Of a DNA stretch of 64,000 bases, positions 43,805 through 53,768 are shown piece after piece. The position numbers and the translations under genes are program-made. Each line of letters starts with the position of its first letter. The first letter of the stretch is position 1. Below the pieces are notes generated by a model, which was not told the DNA's origin, ran no database searches, and saw nothing but the letters and a program-made list of their open reading frames with translations. The stretch spans positions 1 through 64,000 of the forward strand of contig JAHBNG010000031.1 of the NCBI GenBank assembly GCA_019217005.1, given 5' to 3'. The DNA comes from Chloroflexi bacterium TSY. Its GTDB lineage: Bacteria > Chloroflexota > Anaerolineae > Caldilineales > Caldilineaceae.

Positions 43805-43935
43805 CTCATACAGCTTGCGTAACGATTTTGGCATCAGCCACCGCAGAGGCAATTATACTGTCATCTACACCATGTTTACGTAATGACTCAATCATGGTTG
43901 AGATGACTTCTTGACCCTCCAACCGTTCTAAAGTG
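43805..43935 (-). pseudogene. Gene fragment, C-terminal tail only
   Basis: Minus-strand frame reading TLERLEGQEVISTMIESLRK, then HGVDDSIIASAVADAKIVTQ and AV before TGA at 43805-43807. It looks like a genuine protein tail (amphipathic helices) but no start or upstream domain is present; family not recognised. The remaining gap up to 44121 holds only the hairpin below. Confidence 0.4.
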
Positions 43936-43972
43936 AAGTCAGTTTGAAAACACGAGTTCTGAATCTTCCCGG

Positions 43973-44028
43973 AAGGGGTCACAAATCACCCCGTCTACTC
44001 TGCAATATCTGACCCCTTCCAGGAAGAT
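43973..44028. repeat. Inverted repeat (ATCTTCCCGGAAGGGGTCA)
   Basis: ATCTTCCCGGAAGGGGTCA and TGACCCCTTCCAGGAAGAT, 19-bp arms with one mismatch and an 18-base loop. REP-like; may also terminate the uvrA message (minus strand, 94 bases after its stop). Confidence 0.65.
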
Positions 44029-44121
44029 GGGTCAGCGAAAACTCTCGTTCTCTATCAGATTTCACTGTAGATCAACTCGCAACCCTTGACCAATGTGGGA
44101 ACGCATTAACTATAGTCAATC

Positions 44122-47100
44122 TCATCGTGTAGTCAGCGCCGTGGCCAAAAAACGTCCTGTATGGCTCTCTTGGATTGTCGCCACAATTGAACCGCCTCCC
44201 TCTCCACCTTCCGGTCCGAGATCGATGATCCAATCTGCAGTTTTGATGACATCCATGTTGTGCTCGATGACGATTACGCTGTTGCCCTTGTCAACCAGAC
44301 GATGTAGGACGTCAAGCAGGCGCTGAATGTCGGCGAAATGAAGTCCTGTGGTTGGCTCGTCAAGCAGATAGATGGTGCGTCCAGTCGCAACGCGGCTCAA
44401 TTCTTTGGCCAACTTGACCCGCTGCGCCTCGCCACCACTCAGCGTTAGAGCGCTTTGCCCGAGTTTGATGTAATCCAGACCTACATCGTGGAGCGTCTGA
44501 AGAATGCGGTTGATCTTTGGGTGGTTCGCAAAGAAATCGAGTGCCTCCCGAATATCCATATTCAATACATCGGCAATGGATTTACCCTTGTAGGCAATAT
44601 CGAGGGTTGAACGATTAAAACGCTGACCGCCACACTCTTTACATGTGACCCAAACATCGGCCAGAAAATGCATCTCAACACATTTTTCGCCGTGACCTTT
44701 GCAACTCTCACAACGTCCGCCCTTTACATTGAAGCTAAAACGTCCCGCATTATATCCTTGGGCCTTGGCATCTGGAACGGAGGCAAACACTTTCCGAATC
44801 TCGGTAAAGACACCGACATATGTTGCGGGATTTGACCGTGGCATGCGTCCAATCGGATCCTGAGTGATGTGAATGATTTTGTCGATCTGCTCTAATCCCT
44901 CAATCTGATCGTGTGGTCCCGGGACGGATTGAGCATTGTGCAAGGTACGTGCAAGCGCAGGAAAGAGTGTCTTCGTGATCAGACTGCTCTTTCCGGAACC
45001 GCTCACGCCGGTGACACAGGTAAAGACGCCAAGCGGAATCTGTGCTGTCACATTGCTCAGATTGTGTAACCGTGCTCTTTGAATTGTGAGCCATTCCTGG
45101 GGAGGGCGTCGATTCTGATCGTTGGGTGCCGTGATCTGGAGCGAGCCGGTCAGATAGCGTCCCGTTAGGGATTTGGGATCAGCCATAACATGCTGCGGTG
45201 TACCAGCCGCCACAACTTCTCCACCCAATACGCCCGCACCAGGGCCAAGATCAATGAGCCAATCTGCTGTCTGCATCGTGTCTGCATCATGTTCGACAAC
45301 GAGGACCGTGTTGCCCATGTCGCGTAGTTGAGTCAATGTGCTGAGCAGGGCATGATGATCTCGTGAGTGAAGACCAATCGATGGTTCATCCAAAATGTAT
45401 AGGACGCCCACCAATCCACAGCCAAGTTGGCTGGCCAAACGAATGCGCTGTCCTTCGCCACCAGAGAGCGTTGGCGCGGGACGATCAAGGGTCAAGTAGT
45501 GTAAGCCCACATTGAGGAGAAATTGAAGACGATCGCGAATCTCTTTGATGACTTCTGTTGCCACCTCCAACTCATCAATAGTTAGATAGTTCGTGAGCGA
45601 ACAAATCCAATCGTGTGCTTGTGCAATGGTCATGGCCGTTACATCACCAAAACAGAGCTGATTGATGCGTACCGAATTGGCTTCTGCCCGGAGTCGGGCA
45701 CCTTTGCAGGTTGGACAGGATTGTTTGCTGAAAAAGGCACCATAGTAGCGCCGTGCACTATCAGAGCTGGTCTGTTGAAAGCGCCTGTTGATCTCGTTGA
45801 CAACGCCCTCGAATGCGTGATAACCCTTTTTGGCAGGCGTTCCATAGAGCCACATATTCTGAAATTCGGCCGACATCTCTTTCCAAGGAGTCGAGAGAGT
45901 ATCATTTAGCCTGTAGTGCCGGATCATGCTCTCCATCCGACGTACGTCCCACTTGCGCTTATCTTTTTTGCGTAAATCACCATAATAGGGTGAGGCGCCA
46001 TCCAGCAACGACAATTCGGGATTTGTCACAAGCAGATCAGGGTCGGGACGCGGTTCCGTTCCGAGGCCATTGCAGTCGGGACACATGCCAACTGGCGAAT
46101 TGAAGCTGAAGAGATTGGGGTGTAACTCAGGGAAGCTAATATCACAACGAGGACAGGCGTTCTGTTCACTGAGCAAAAGCTCACCATCTGTGCCAAGATC
46201 GGCAACCAGGAGCCCCTCTGAAGCACGTAGAGTCGTTTCGACTGAGTCTATTAAGCGAATGTGGAAGTCTTCCCAAACCGACGCTTCACTCTTGTCGGGG
46301 ACAATCAAGCGATCAACGACCAAATCAATGTTGTGGCGCTTGTTTTTGTCCAAAACTGGTTGGACGACACCATCTAGTTCAACAATTTCTCCATTGATTC
46401 GAGCGCGGGTAAACCCATCACCAACGGCTTGCTTTAGTCGGTCACGATGGGTACCTTTACGATTGCGTATGATGGGTGCGAGCAGTTGGAGGCGTTGGCC
46501 TAGAGGAAGGGAAGCCAGCTGATCGGCAATTTCGGCCGCACTTTGGGGCTGGACAATATCATTACATTTTGGGCAGTGAGCGGTTCCCGTCCGCGCGTAG
46601 AGGACGCGTAGATAGTCGACAATTTCTGTGACCGTTCCAACGGTTGAGCGGGGATTCTTGCTCACTGTCTTCTGTTCAATCGCAATGGCAGGACTGAGGC
46701 CACCGATATAGTCGACCTGGGGTTTCTCCATTTGCCCCAAAAATTGGCGTGCATACGAGGAAAGACTTTCGACATAACGACGTTGACCTTCGGCGTAGAG
46801 CGTATCAAACGCGAGCGACGATTTACCACTACCGCTCACACCTGTAATGACAACGAAACGATTGCGCGGAATCGTGACATCAACTTGCTTTAGGTTGTGT
46901 TGATTGGCACCTTGAACGATAATGTCGGTAAATAGGTTTTGGCTTGGAGCAAGTGGATTTGGCCCCGGGTTCTGGAGCGGATTTAGCGAATTTGGCGTTG
47001 GCTCTGTCGTGATTTGAATTGGGTGATGATTGGTACCGTTTTGGTTGGGTTGATTCTGATGGGAGGGGCTTTTGATCAATCCATTGTTCGCCATGCGGAC

Positions 47101-47127
47101 TGATTTGACGATTTCTGTTTTTCGCAT
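44122..47127 (-). CDS. uvrA: Excinuclease ABC subunit UvrA
   Basis: Nucleotide excision repair ATPase that finds damaged DNA with UvrB. Two ABC modules: first Walker A GVSGSGKSSLAFDTLYAEGQ with the YARQFLGQMEKPQVDYI signature, then the zinc module (CPKCN) and LSGGEGQRIRLASQLG; second Walker A GVSGSGKSSLITKTLFPALA, CESCKGHG.../CKECGG zinc region and LSGGEAQRVKLAKELS. I start at the ATG giving MRKTEIVKSV (AGGAG, 8 bases), 1001 residues; a further 20 codons are open upstream, but that ATG overlaps a dispersed repeat. The N-terminal extension of about 70 residues before the conserved domain is Asn/Pro-rich and unusual. Confidence 0.96.
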   Translation of the reverse strand: MRKTEIVKSVRMANNGLIKSPSHQNQPNQNGTNHHPIQITTEPTPNSLNPLQNPGPNPLAPSQNLFTDIIVQGANQHNLKQVDVTIPRNRFVVITGVSGSGKSSLAFDTLYAEGQRRYVESLSSYARQFLGQMEKPQVDYIGGLSPAIAIEQKTVSKNPRSTVGTVTEIVDYLRVLYARTGTAHCPKCNDIVQPQSAAEIADQLASLPLGQRLQLLAPIIRNRKGTHRDRLKQAVGDGFTRARINGEIVELDGVVQPVLDKNKRHNIDLVVDRLIVPDKSEASVWEDFHIRLIDSVETTLRASEGLLVADLGTDGELLLSEQNACPRCDISFPELHPNLFSFNSPVGMCPDCNGLGTEPRPDPDLLVTNPELSLLDGASPYYGDLRKKDKRKWDVRRMESMIRHYRLNDTLSTPWKEMSAEFQNMWLYGTPAKKGYHAFEGVVNEINRRFQQTSSDSARRYYGAFFSKQSCPTCKGARLRAEANSVRINQLCFGDVTAMTIAQAHDWICSLTNYLTIDELEVATEVIKEIRDRLQFLLNVGLHYLTLDRPAPTLSGGEGQRIRLASQLGCGLVGVLYILDEPSIGLHSRDHHALLSTLTQLRDMGNTVLVVEHDADTMQTADWLIDLGPGAGVLGGEVVAAGTPQHVMADPKSLTGRYLTGSLQITAPNDQNRRPPQEWLTIQRARLHNLSNVTAQIPLGVFTCVTGVSGSGKSSLITKTLFPALARTLHNAQSVPGPHDQIEGLEQIDKIIHITQDPIGRMPRSNPATYVGVFTEIRKVFASVPDAKAQGYNAGRFSFNVKGGRCESCKGHGEKCVEMHFLADVWVTCKECGGQRFNRSTLDIAYKGKSIADVLNMDIREALDFFANHPKINRILQTLHDVGLDYIKLGQSALTLSGGEAQRVKLAKELSRVATGRTIYLLDEPTTGLHFADIQRLLDVLHRLVDKGNSVIVIEHNMDVIKTADWIIDLGPEGGEGGGSIVATIQESHTGRFLATALTTR

Positions 47128-47185
47128 TCGGGGCGCTCCTGTTGTTCTTCGCAAAACATTGCTGAAACTGTTGTATTCATTAGAC

Positions 47186-47286
47186 ATTATAGGGATTGAA
47201 ATAGGACACGGATTATCAGGATAAACACGGATTATCTCAGGGCAAATCTGTGTTCATCCGTGTCCTATATTCTGAATCCTTATAAT
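47186..47286. repeat. Dispersed palindromic repeat, CGTGTCC family (copy 3)
   Basis: ATTATAGGGATTGAAATAGGA...CGGATTATC and CCGTGTCCTATATTCTGAATC...CCTTATAAT. Its left edge overlaps the more distal candidate uvrA start, which argues for the internal start. The remaining gap 47287-47593 holds GTCATTCTGTTCACG-type repeats and the promoter below. Confidence 0.8.
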
Positions 47287-47522
47287 CTCTATTCGTAAGA
47301 TGGATATAAGTTTTATTGTAATAAGGGTTTATGACATCTATTGTCAAGAATAGATTTTCAGCAGACCGCAATCGTGTCATTCTGTTCACGTAGTGAGTGC
47401 GTCGCACCAACGAAGAGAAGAATCAAACGATTGCGATCGACTGATTTTGCAACATCCTGAATGAATAAGTATCCATCTCTTGGGCAGAGTGGTTAGTTTA
47501 CATAAAAACTAGCTTGATTTAT

Positions 47523-47551
47523 TTGACAAAGATTTTGTCATTATGTAAGAT
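47523..47551 (+). promoter_or_regulatory. Sigma70-type promoter with overlapping palindrome
   Basis: TTGACA, exactly 17 bases, TAAGAT, 42 bases before the ATG at 47594. TGACAAA-GAT-TTTGTCA (47524-47540) is a perfect 7-bp dyad that covers the -35 box, a good candidate operator. Confidence 0.55.
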
Positions 47552-47593
47552 TAGGCATCTTACGGAATTGCGTATAGTGTGAGAGTCTATCCA

Positions 47594-47944
47594 ATGAGAA
47601 GTTATTTTCCAAGTCACATAGAAACTCTCCATCAGCGGTTTATCGATTCCAACGAAGAAACGTTGCGGGAAATTGGTGCAGAAGGATATGAAGCGGAAGG
47701 ACGAGGGGTTCTGGTTGTTCTATTAAGAAACGCCGATAGCTATGATAAAGTGCCTGTGGGGTATGCATCAGTTGAGCGCTTGCGCAAAGTCTACGCCAAT
47801 TACCCAGACAAATACAACGTTCTTGACAATGTGGAACAGTATGATCCTGCTACCGAAACACTTGTTCTTTTTTATACAAGCCAAGAGATTGAGGTCTTCA
47901 ACAACATTGAGCCTGAAAAGCTGAGGTTGTTGGATTATAACTGA
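47594..47944 (+). CDS. Uncharacterised 116-residue protein
   Basis: Starts MRSYFPSHIETLHQRFIDS; a GTG five codons upstream is also open. Contains GVLVVLLRNADSYDKVPVGYASVERLRK and a long acidic C-terminus (VEQYDPATETLVLFYTSQE). Neither signal peptide nor known domain. Preceded by a good promoter, so probably real and monocistronic. Its last 10 bases overlap, tail to tail, the end of the methyltransferase gene on the other strand. Confidence 0.6.
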   Translation: MRSYFPSHIETLHQRFIDSNEETLREIGAEGYEAEGRGVLVVLLRNADSYDKVPVGYASVERLRKVYANYPDKYNVLDNVEQYDPATETLVLFYTSQEIEVFNNIEPEKLRLLDYN

Positions 47945-48699
47945 CCCAAAATCACTGCACCCTGAAAAGTAAATGAGTGATCATTTTCAACGAAAAGCGC
48001 TTCGCGCACTTCTGCAGGTGCGCCATCAAAAAGTTGACGAATCATTTTGATGTTCTGTGCGGGTGTCTGCATTCGTTTTACCCACGAGGTGAATTCTAGC
48101 CGTTGTCCCCATTGGTAAATCGTCTGCGCATGGAAACCAGCGGCATTCATCATCGTCATCCACTGCGTCAGTGAATGATCGCGAACGTGTGATGAATCGC
48201 GCAGTAACTCTATTGCCTGTAGGTGGGTATCAACCGTAAAATCATCGAATGAGACAATGTCACTTAACATGAAACGGCCATTTGGGCGTAGAACACGTGC
48301 GAACTCAGCCAAAGCCTGTTGGGGCCGCGGCCAGTGATGGGCACTATAGCGACTGACGACCAAATCAAACGAATCGTCTGCAAAGTCCAGCTTCTCCACA
48401 TCACCGACGCGGAAGTCTGCATTTTGAATGTTACGCTTAGATGCCAAGTGGCGGCATTGTTGCAACATCGCATCCGATAAATCAATGGCCACGACCTCAG
48501 CAACGTTCGGCGCAAAAGCAAGGGCTGTATGCCCAGCTCCGCAGCCAGCATCCAACACCCGTTCACTGCCATCTAATTGAGCGCGTGCCACCATCTCCGC
48601 CAGATCTTCGCCCTGTGCGTGTACGGAACTCGTACTATAATTGGCTGCTACTTGACTAAATTGTTGGTGAACGGCTTGTTTCACCGTGCTATTTCGCAT
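47935..48699 (-). CDS. SAM-dependent methyltransferase (class I, UbiE/Methyltransf_11-like)
   Basis: 254 residues. Motif I is VLDAGCGAGHTALAFAP, motif II VVAIDLSDAMLQQC, motif III RVGDVEKLDFADDSFDLVVS, followed by SAHHWPRPQQALAEFARVLRPNGRF, all standard for the UbiE/COQ5-like group. Acceptor not readable (quinone, lipid or other small molecule). No close partner gene. It starts upstream of a short gap containing an AGCACCACGCAATATG-type repeat word and the end of the lipoprotein gene. Confidence 0.92.
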   Translation of the reverse strand: MRNSTVKQAVHQQFSQVAANYSTSSVHAQGEDLAEMVARAQLDGSERVLDAGCGAGHTALAFAPNVAEVVAIDLSDAMLQQCRHLASKRNIQNADFRVGDVEKLDFADDSFDLVVSRYSAHHWPRPQQALAEFARVLRPNGRFMLSDIVSFDDFTVDTHLQAIELLRDSSHVRDHSLTQWMTMMNAAGFHAQTIYQWGQRLEFTSWVKRMQTPAQNIKMIRQLFDGAPAEVREALFVENDHSFTFQGAVILGQL

Positions 48700-48789
48700 A
48701 GATGTATTTAAGCTCAGTTATCCAGCAGTTATATGAAGTCGCACAAAATGCGCCAAATCTAGCACCACGCAATATGCAACACATACTCT

Positions 48790-49842
48790 CTAGTTCTGAT
48801 CCCACTCGATCCAAAGCAGTCCTTGACTTCCACTTGGAATCGAAAAGCCAAAATCGCGGCTGTCTCGTTCGCCGTTGCCGTCTAAAACATACATGACGTA
48901 GTTGCCAGCTACACTATTGCCAGGAAGTTTGTCAACGCCCATCGAATATTCGTAGTTGTATTGCCCAAGTGGTCCATTCCGTTTGTTGAGCGCCTCACTA
49001 CGCACATTGTCACCCACTGGAAGTTGCTGACCCTCCTTGAGAAGCACCACAAAATAACTCCCCTGAGCCTGACCACCATCCACACCAGTGTGGATGAAGC
49101 CAAGTTGCATTTTCAATTCTTGGCCGCCATTCTCTCCATGTTTGGGGCCACTCCGTACCTTGAATTTGCATCCATCGCCTCCAATGCTTGCACACGGATC
49201 GGCCGCTGGAGGTGGTGGAGCTGGTGTCGGGGGTGCCGGCGGTGGAACTGGCGTGTTGGTTGGCAGTTGAGGTGCTGGCGGAATGTTCTGCGCAACGGCA
49301 ACGGCCTCTGCATTTTCGGCGCGGGCAAGTTGTCCAAATAGCCAAACCTGCTGTCCATTCACGCAGCAAATCTGCCACCACGCACCATCGGGGCTTTTGC
49401 CTACGATCTCAAATTCCTGATTCGCCGATGCTGTCCCCGCCAATCCATAATTGGTACCGGGACCCTGACGTACATTTACAATCTCTCCAATCACGATCAA
49501 CCGGGGAGAAGGCAGCGGCGTATCTGTCGCGGTTGGTTCTGGCAGAGGCGTATCTGTTGGTGTTTCTACGGGTAACGGGGTATCTGTTGCTGGAACTGGT
49601 GCAGCGGTTGCTGTCGGAGGAACAGCCGCTTGTCCTTGAGGTGTCGAGGTGAATGTTGGCATCAATACACGTGGCGGTTCGGTTGGTGTAGCTTCTGCTT
49701 CGGCCGATCCGAAAATCAAGTTATTCAGCGTGCTGCAACCGTTGGCGGCCAAAAGTATGCCGACCAAAAAAATAAAAATCATGACAGAACGCATATAACG
49801 TTGTGTTCTGTTTACAAAAATTCCATAGAATCCAAAATTCAT
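48790..49842 (-). CDS. SH3-domain lipoprotein with Thr/Pro linker
   Basis: 350 residues, surface-anchored. The signal segment MRSVMIFIFLVGILLAANGC (from residue 17; the start at 17 is also possible) ends in the lipobox Cys36. A 75-residue TPTDTPLPEPTATDTPLP-type linker follows, then a bacterial SH3-like domain (GEIVNVRQGPGTNYGLAGTA ... WWQICCVNGQQVWLFGQL), a second proline-rich linker, and a C-terminal beta-rich domain of about 130 residues. The linker style is characteristic of Chloroflexota. SH3 domains of this type bind peptidoglycan or mediate assembly; specific partner unknown. Confidence 0.83.
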   Translation of the reverse strand: MNFGFYGIFVNRTQRYMRSVMIFIFLVGILLAANGCSTLNNLIFGSAEAEATPTEPPRVLMPTFTSTPQGQAAVPPTATAAPVPATDTPLPVETPTDTPLPEPTATDTPLPSPRLIVIGEIVNVRQGPGTNYGLAGTASANQEFEIVGKSPDGAWWQICCVNGQQVWLFGQLARAENAEAVAVAQNIPPAPQLPTNTPVPPPAPPTPAPPPPAADPCASIGGDGCKFKVRSGPKHGENGGQELKMQLGFIHTGVDGGQAQGSYFVVLLKEGQQLPVGDNVRSEALNKRNGPLGQYNYEYSMGVDKLPGNSVAGNYVMYVLDGNGERDSRDFGFSIPSGSQGLLWIEWDQN

Positions 49843-49930
49843 ACGCTCTTTCTAACCTTAAGCTATTTCTGTTGGAGAATTACGAACAACTCCAAGCCAT
49901 ATGCCTCCAATTATACTACAGATTGGTCGA

Positions 49931-51184
49931 TTAATCGATAGGTAATATTTTTTGCACGCGGTACGTTCCCTTCGCCGCCCGCACGTCCAATTCTTCGTTC
50001 GGCTCCACATTCTTCGGATCTGTTACAACTTGCCCATCGAGCCGCTGCACAATGCTATACCCACGGCTTAAAACGCCCAAAGGATTCAAGGCTGCGAGTC
50101 GCAGTTGAGCGCCCTTCTGGAAGGTACGTTGCTGTGTGAGCACGCCACGCATGATCGTCTGTAATCTGCGTTCTCGATCATCAATACGCTGACGTTGTTG
50201 ATCGATCTGACGCTGCGGATGGAGACGGAACAAACGCATTTGCAGCTGCTCTTGCCGATTCTGTTCCAAGGCAATTCGATCGAGCGCCCGTTGACTTAAA
50301 TGCTCCGCTATATCTGTAAACTGTTCAATAACCTCCATCCGATCTGGAACCACAGCAGCCGCAGCCGCAGTAGGCGTTGCGGCCCGCAAGTCAGCCACAA
50401 AATCTGCAATGGTCACGTCCGTTTCGTGACCAATACCGGCCACAACGGGCAGTCTGCTGCCTACAATTGCATAAGCAACTCGTTCATCATTAAATGCCCA
50501 AAGATCTTCGATGCTTCCCCCACCCCGCGCCAAAATCAGTGTCTCAAGCGGCTCGTTTTCCTCGTGATATTGGTTGGCTGTTGCCAACGCGTTTGCAATC
50601 TGGTGGGGTGCCTCGGCACCTTGTACCAACGTGGAAAAAACAACCACATCGATCAATGGCCAGCGCATCGACAACACCCGCAGAATATCACGTAGCGCCG
50701 CGGCATCGGCGCTGGTAACGACACCAATTCTTCTCGGGAGAGGTGGAATTGGACGTTTGCGTTCTTCGTCAAAAAGCCCTTCCTCCATCAATCGCTGCTT
50801 CAGTGCTTCGAATTGGGCATAAAGTTGGCCGCGACCGGCTGGTTGAATTCGGTTGACATAGAGTTGATAAGCGCCCCGCTCTGGGTAAACACCCACATAG
50901 CCATGAGCCACAATCTGATCACCCGCTTGCGGCAACCAACTGTGACTGTAAGCACTCTTTCGCCACATGACGGCATTGATTGTCGCACCGCTATCTTTCA
51001 GGCTAAAGTAGACATGACCACTGGCAGCCTGTTTCCACGTACTAACTTCACCCGTTACCCACACATCGCGTAAGACGGGATCGGATTCGAACAATGTGAC
51101 GATATGCGTTGTGAGAGCGGAGATTGTAACAGGATCGGTGAGGTTGGGTGAGGGTTGGTTCATGGTTTGTCGTTTAGCATTCAC
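49931..51184 (-). CDS. xseA: Exodeoxyribonuclease VII large subunit
   Basis: Degrades single-stranded DNA to oligonucleotides together with XseB. 417 residues; an alternative start seven codons in ([15 protein letters not shown]) gives the more usual N-terminus; neither has a clear ribosome site. OB-fold region [20 protein letters not shown], core [31 protein letters not shown], the G-H-E-T-D motif ([27 protein letters not shown]), and a C-terminal [15 protein letters not shown]. No xseB gene is nearby. Confidence 0.93.
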   Translation of the reverse strand: MNAKRQTMNQPSPNLTDPVTISALTTHIVTLFESDPVLRDVWVTGEVSTWKQAASGHVYFSLKDSGATINAVMWRKSAYSHSWLPQAGDQIVAHGYVGVYPERGAYQLYVNRIQPAGRGQLYAQFEALKQRLMEEGLFDEERKRPIPPLPRRIGVVTSADAAALRDILRVLSMRWPLIDVVVFSTLVQGAEAPHQIANALATANQYHEENEPLETLILARGGGSIEDLWAFNDERVAYAIVGSRLPVVAGIGHETDVTIADFVADLRAATPTAAAAAVVPDRMEVIEQFTDIAEHLSQRALDRIALEQNRQEQLQMRLFRLHPQRQIDQQRQRIDDRERRLQTIMRGVLTQQRTFQKGAQLRLAALNPLGVLSRGYSIVQRLDGQVVTDPKNVEPNEELDVRAAKGTYRVQKILPID

Positions 51185-51368
51185 AATTCTGAACTCGCTA
51201 TTTTGAGTTGGTGTGTTCCATGCGTTTAGGCGAATCCAGAAGAATCAATACCGACCGACAAGATGGACTCTTGCAGCCCAACCTAGATTCTCGACTGGTA
51301 TCACGCAAGACGCACCACGCAATACGTACGTTCTATGGGGTTTTTATTTGCGGAACGGCCTTATTTTC

Positions 51369-52490
51369 TTACAAACGATACCATGCTCGTGCATTTTCTG
51401 ACCAAATGTTGCTATTGAGCGGCTCGGGCAATTGCAGTGGCCATGCTTCGTCATCTGTATCATAGTGCCAATGGGGATAATCCGTTGCAAACATCAACAT
51501 TTCTTCCGATTCCATCTGTTCGATCATCTCTTCAATATATTCTAGCATCGGTGGTGCGCCAATCGGTTGAACTGTCAATCGCATATGGTCACGCATGTAG
51601 TCAGAAGGTGGTCGTTTGACCCAAGGTGTGTTTGACCGTAACCCCTTCCACTCTTTATCGGTCCGCCACATCAGTGAAGGCATCCAGGCAAAGCCTCCTT
51701 CGATGAGGGCCACCCGCAGATCCGGAAAACGAGCAAAGACACCTTCTACAACCATACTGACCACCTGGGATTGAAAGACCTGGGCCATGCCGCCATGTTC
51801 TTCAAGATAGGTTGAGGGCCAGCCAACAGGTGTTGGAGCGTGGCCGGGCGCGCCACCGTAATGGATACCAAGAACGAGATCATGCTTGACCGCTGCGGCA
51901 TAGAGGGGATCATAAAAGCGTTTCCCGTATGGAATTCGTGAGCGCACTGGCAGCATCACCTGCACAAAGGAAGGATGAGAACCAAAACGGTCGATCTCCT
52001 CTGCCGCTCGTTCCGGAAGCCGACTCGGCACAACCAAGGAGCCACGCAGACGCGACTCTCGTTCGAGCCAAGTATCAATCTGCCATTGATTGATGGCAGT
52101 TGCAATGGTGGCAGACAAGTCGTCATTGTGGATACTTTGTACCCAATAGCAGCAGCTCAAAATCCCCACTTCTGTGCGCCACGGCTTCAACACCTGCTCT
52201 TGAACCAGGCGCAGATTTGATCCCGGTGGCGAACCGTCTTCGGGTCTACTTCCTGGACGGGCCGACGTTGGTGCGCCACGCGGATAGTCATTTGTGCCTG
52301 GTCCGCCAAAGCCTGTCTCCCGAATGTAGTCACACCAGTGGTCTGTCAAATAGGGAAATAGCGCGCTGAGAGATGGCAGTTCGTTGTGGATGTCGCAATC
52401 GATGACGGGGTGGGGAGGAGTAGTCGTTCGTTCGTTTTGTTTCGAGTTTATCGCTGGAGTGACCAAATCTGTCATTGGGTTAAGCTCCAA
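51369..52490 (-). CDS. Amidohydrolase family (Amidohydro_2) metal-dependent hydrolase
   Basis: 373-residue TIM-barrel hydrolase. N-terminal metal motif IDCDIHNELP (D-x-H form), a middle GIHYGGAPGHAP histidine, and the C-terminal ATDYPHWHYD aspartate/histidine. This pattern fits the ACMSD/decarboxylase-like amidohydro_2 group that acts on aromatic acids or amides, in which the metal-bound water or substrate carboxylate is the target. A short disordered N-terminus precedes the domain. First of three minus-strand genes with the M20 peptidase and the D-threonine-aldolase-like enzyme. Confidence 0.87.
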   Translation of the reverse strand: MELNPMTDLVTPAINSKQNERTTTPPHPVIDCDIHNELPSLSALFPYLTDHWCDYIRETGFGGPGTNDYPRGAPTSARPGSRPEDGSPPGSNLRLVQEQVLKPWRTEVGILSCCYWVQSIHNDDLSATIATAINQWQIDTWLERESRLRGSLVVPSRLPERAAEEIDRFGSHPSFVQVMLPVRSRIPYGKRFYDPLYAAAVKHDLVLGIHYGGAPGHAPTPVGWPSTYLEEHGGMAQVFQSQVVSMVVEGVFARFPDLRVALIEGGFAWMPSLMWRTDKEWKGLRSNTPWVKRPPSDYMRDHMRLTVQPIGAPPMLEYIEEMIEQMESEEMLMFATDYPHWHYDTDDEAWPLQLPEPLNSNIWSENARAWYRL

Positions 52491-52560
52491 TTCTCCGATT
52501 ATGATGATTTTTGTCTGTTCGTTGGTGTCTCTTATTTTAGCATGGATAGTTGGTCACGGC

Positions 52561-53763
52561 TTACTCCTCAGTTCCGGTCGCCAGCCGTAGCGCGATGCGA
52601 CATGCATCATCAAAGTCGTCTAGATCGAGTGTTTCCCGAACGGTATGCGCATCTCGCTGCCCACACCCCATCGTGACCGATGGAATACCACGGGCCGTCA
52701 GCCAGTTGGCATCGAGCCCACCATTCACGATTGAGCGCTCTGGCTGACGTCCAACTGCATGAATCGCTGCTTCTGCCTTAAGCACGCAAGGCTCATCGTC
52801 GGCCAGAACAAACGATTCATATTGTAAGTTGCTATCGATTGCTACACTTCCCGTTGCCCCTGATACGTTCTTGACTTCGCCGACCGCTGTGTGAAATGCA
52901 TTCTCAATCTCTGTCTGCATCTGTTTGCGGAATTCTGGGTTGTGGCTGCGGGCCTCGACATGTAGGTCGACATGATCCGTCACCACATTGGTCGCCTCGC
53001 CGCCATTAATGAACCCGACATTGCTTGTCCCTTCTCTGCCATCCTTCTGAACCAGACCATGCCACCCATTTCGATCGATGTCGGCAATGGCCCGCGCCGC
53101 AATGGCGATGGCGCTAATTCCCTGTTCGGGTGCGCCACCGGCATGGCTGGCGAGTCCTTCGATGGCAATATGTGTCCGGTAGGCGCCTGTTGCACCGACG
53201 CTCAATTTGTCTGGTGCTCCACCATCCCAATTGAAGGCCAAACGGGGATTGCCAAGAGCCGATTTAGAGACAAATCGGGCACCCTGCATGCCGACCTCTT
53301 CCTGAATGAACCAGCAAAAGGTCAATGGTGGATGAGGTAGATCACGTTCAAGAATCTCGAGTGCAGCACTCAAAATAACCGTCGCCCCGGCACGATCATC
53401 TGCTCCCAGTGCAGTCGTCGGTTCGGCGGCAGACACTGTACGTCCCTGGCAGACTGGCTGACTCCCGACACAGAGCGGCACAGTGTCGATATGTGCTGAG
53501 AGCATGCGCCTTGGTCCGCGCTTTGTCCCCGGCAACTTAAGAATCAAATTGCCTGTATCGCTTGCAATGGTCGTTCTCTGATTTGCCTTGTCGGTCTGGA
53601 CGGTGTCTGCTGGCGCGCCCGCCGCTTTCAGCATCTCGACGATAAAGTTGGCGACCTGACCCTCTTCCCCCGATTTTCCCGGTATGGCCATCATCTTCAT
53701 GACGACATCCAATGCTCGCTGTAGATTGGGTTCAATCGTTTGTTCTTGCTGTGTTTTTGGCAT
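52561..53763 (-). CDS. M20/M25/M40-family zinc peptidase (tripeptidase-like)
   Basis: 400 residues with the di-zinc exopeptidase set: LSAHIDTVPL, LGADDRAGATV (bridging Asp), FIQEEVGMQG (general base Glu plus ligand Glu), and a C-terminal MGCGQRDAHTVRETLDL with the last histidine. The dimerisation domain GLASHAGGAPEQGISAI is also present. Probably removes N-terminal residues from small peptides, or deacylates a small amide. Its stop/start spacing to the D-threonine-aldolase-like gene is 5 bases, so both are cotranslated. Confidence 0.93.
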   Translation of the reverse strand: MPKTQQEQTIEPNLQRALDVVMKMMAIPGKSGEEGQVANFIVEMLKAAGAPADTVQTDKANQRTTIASDTGNLILKLPGTKRGPRRMLSAHIDTVPLCVGSQPVCQGRTVSAAEPTTALGADDRAGATVILSAALEILERDLPHPPLTFCWFIQEEVGMQGARFVSKSALGNPRLAFNWDGGAPDKLSVGATGAYRTHIAIEGLASHAGGAPEQGISAIAIAARAIADIDRNGWHGLVQKDGREGTSNVGFINGGEATNVVTDHVDLHVEARSHNPEFRKQMQTEIENAFHTAVGEVKNVSGATGSVAIDSNLQYESFVLADDEPCVLKAEAAIHAVGRQPERSIVNGGLDANWLTARGIPSVTMGCGQRDAHTVRETLDLDDFDDACRIALRLATGTEE

Positions 53764-53768
53764 AGGGC

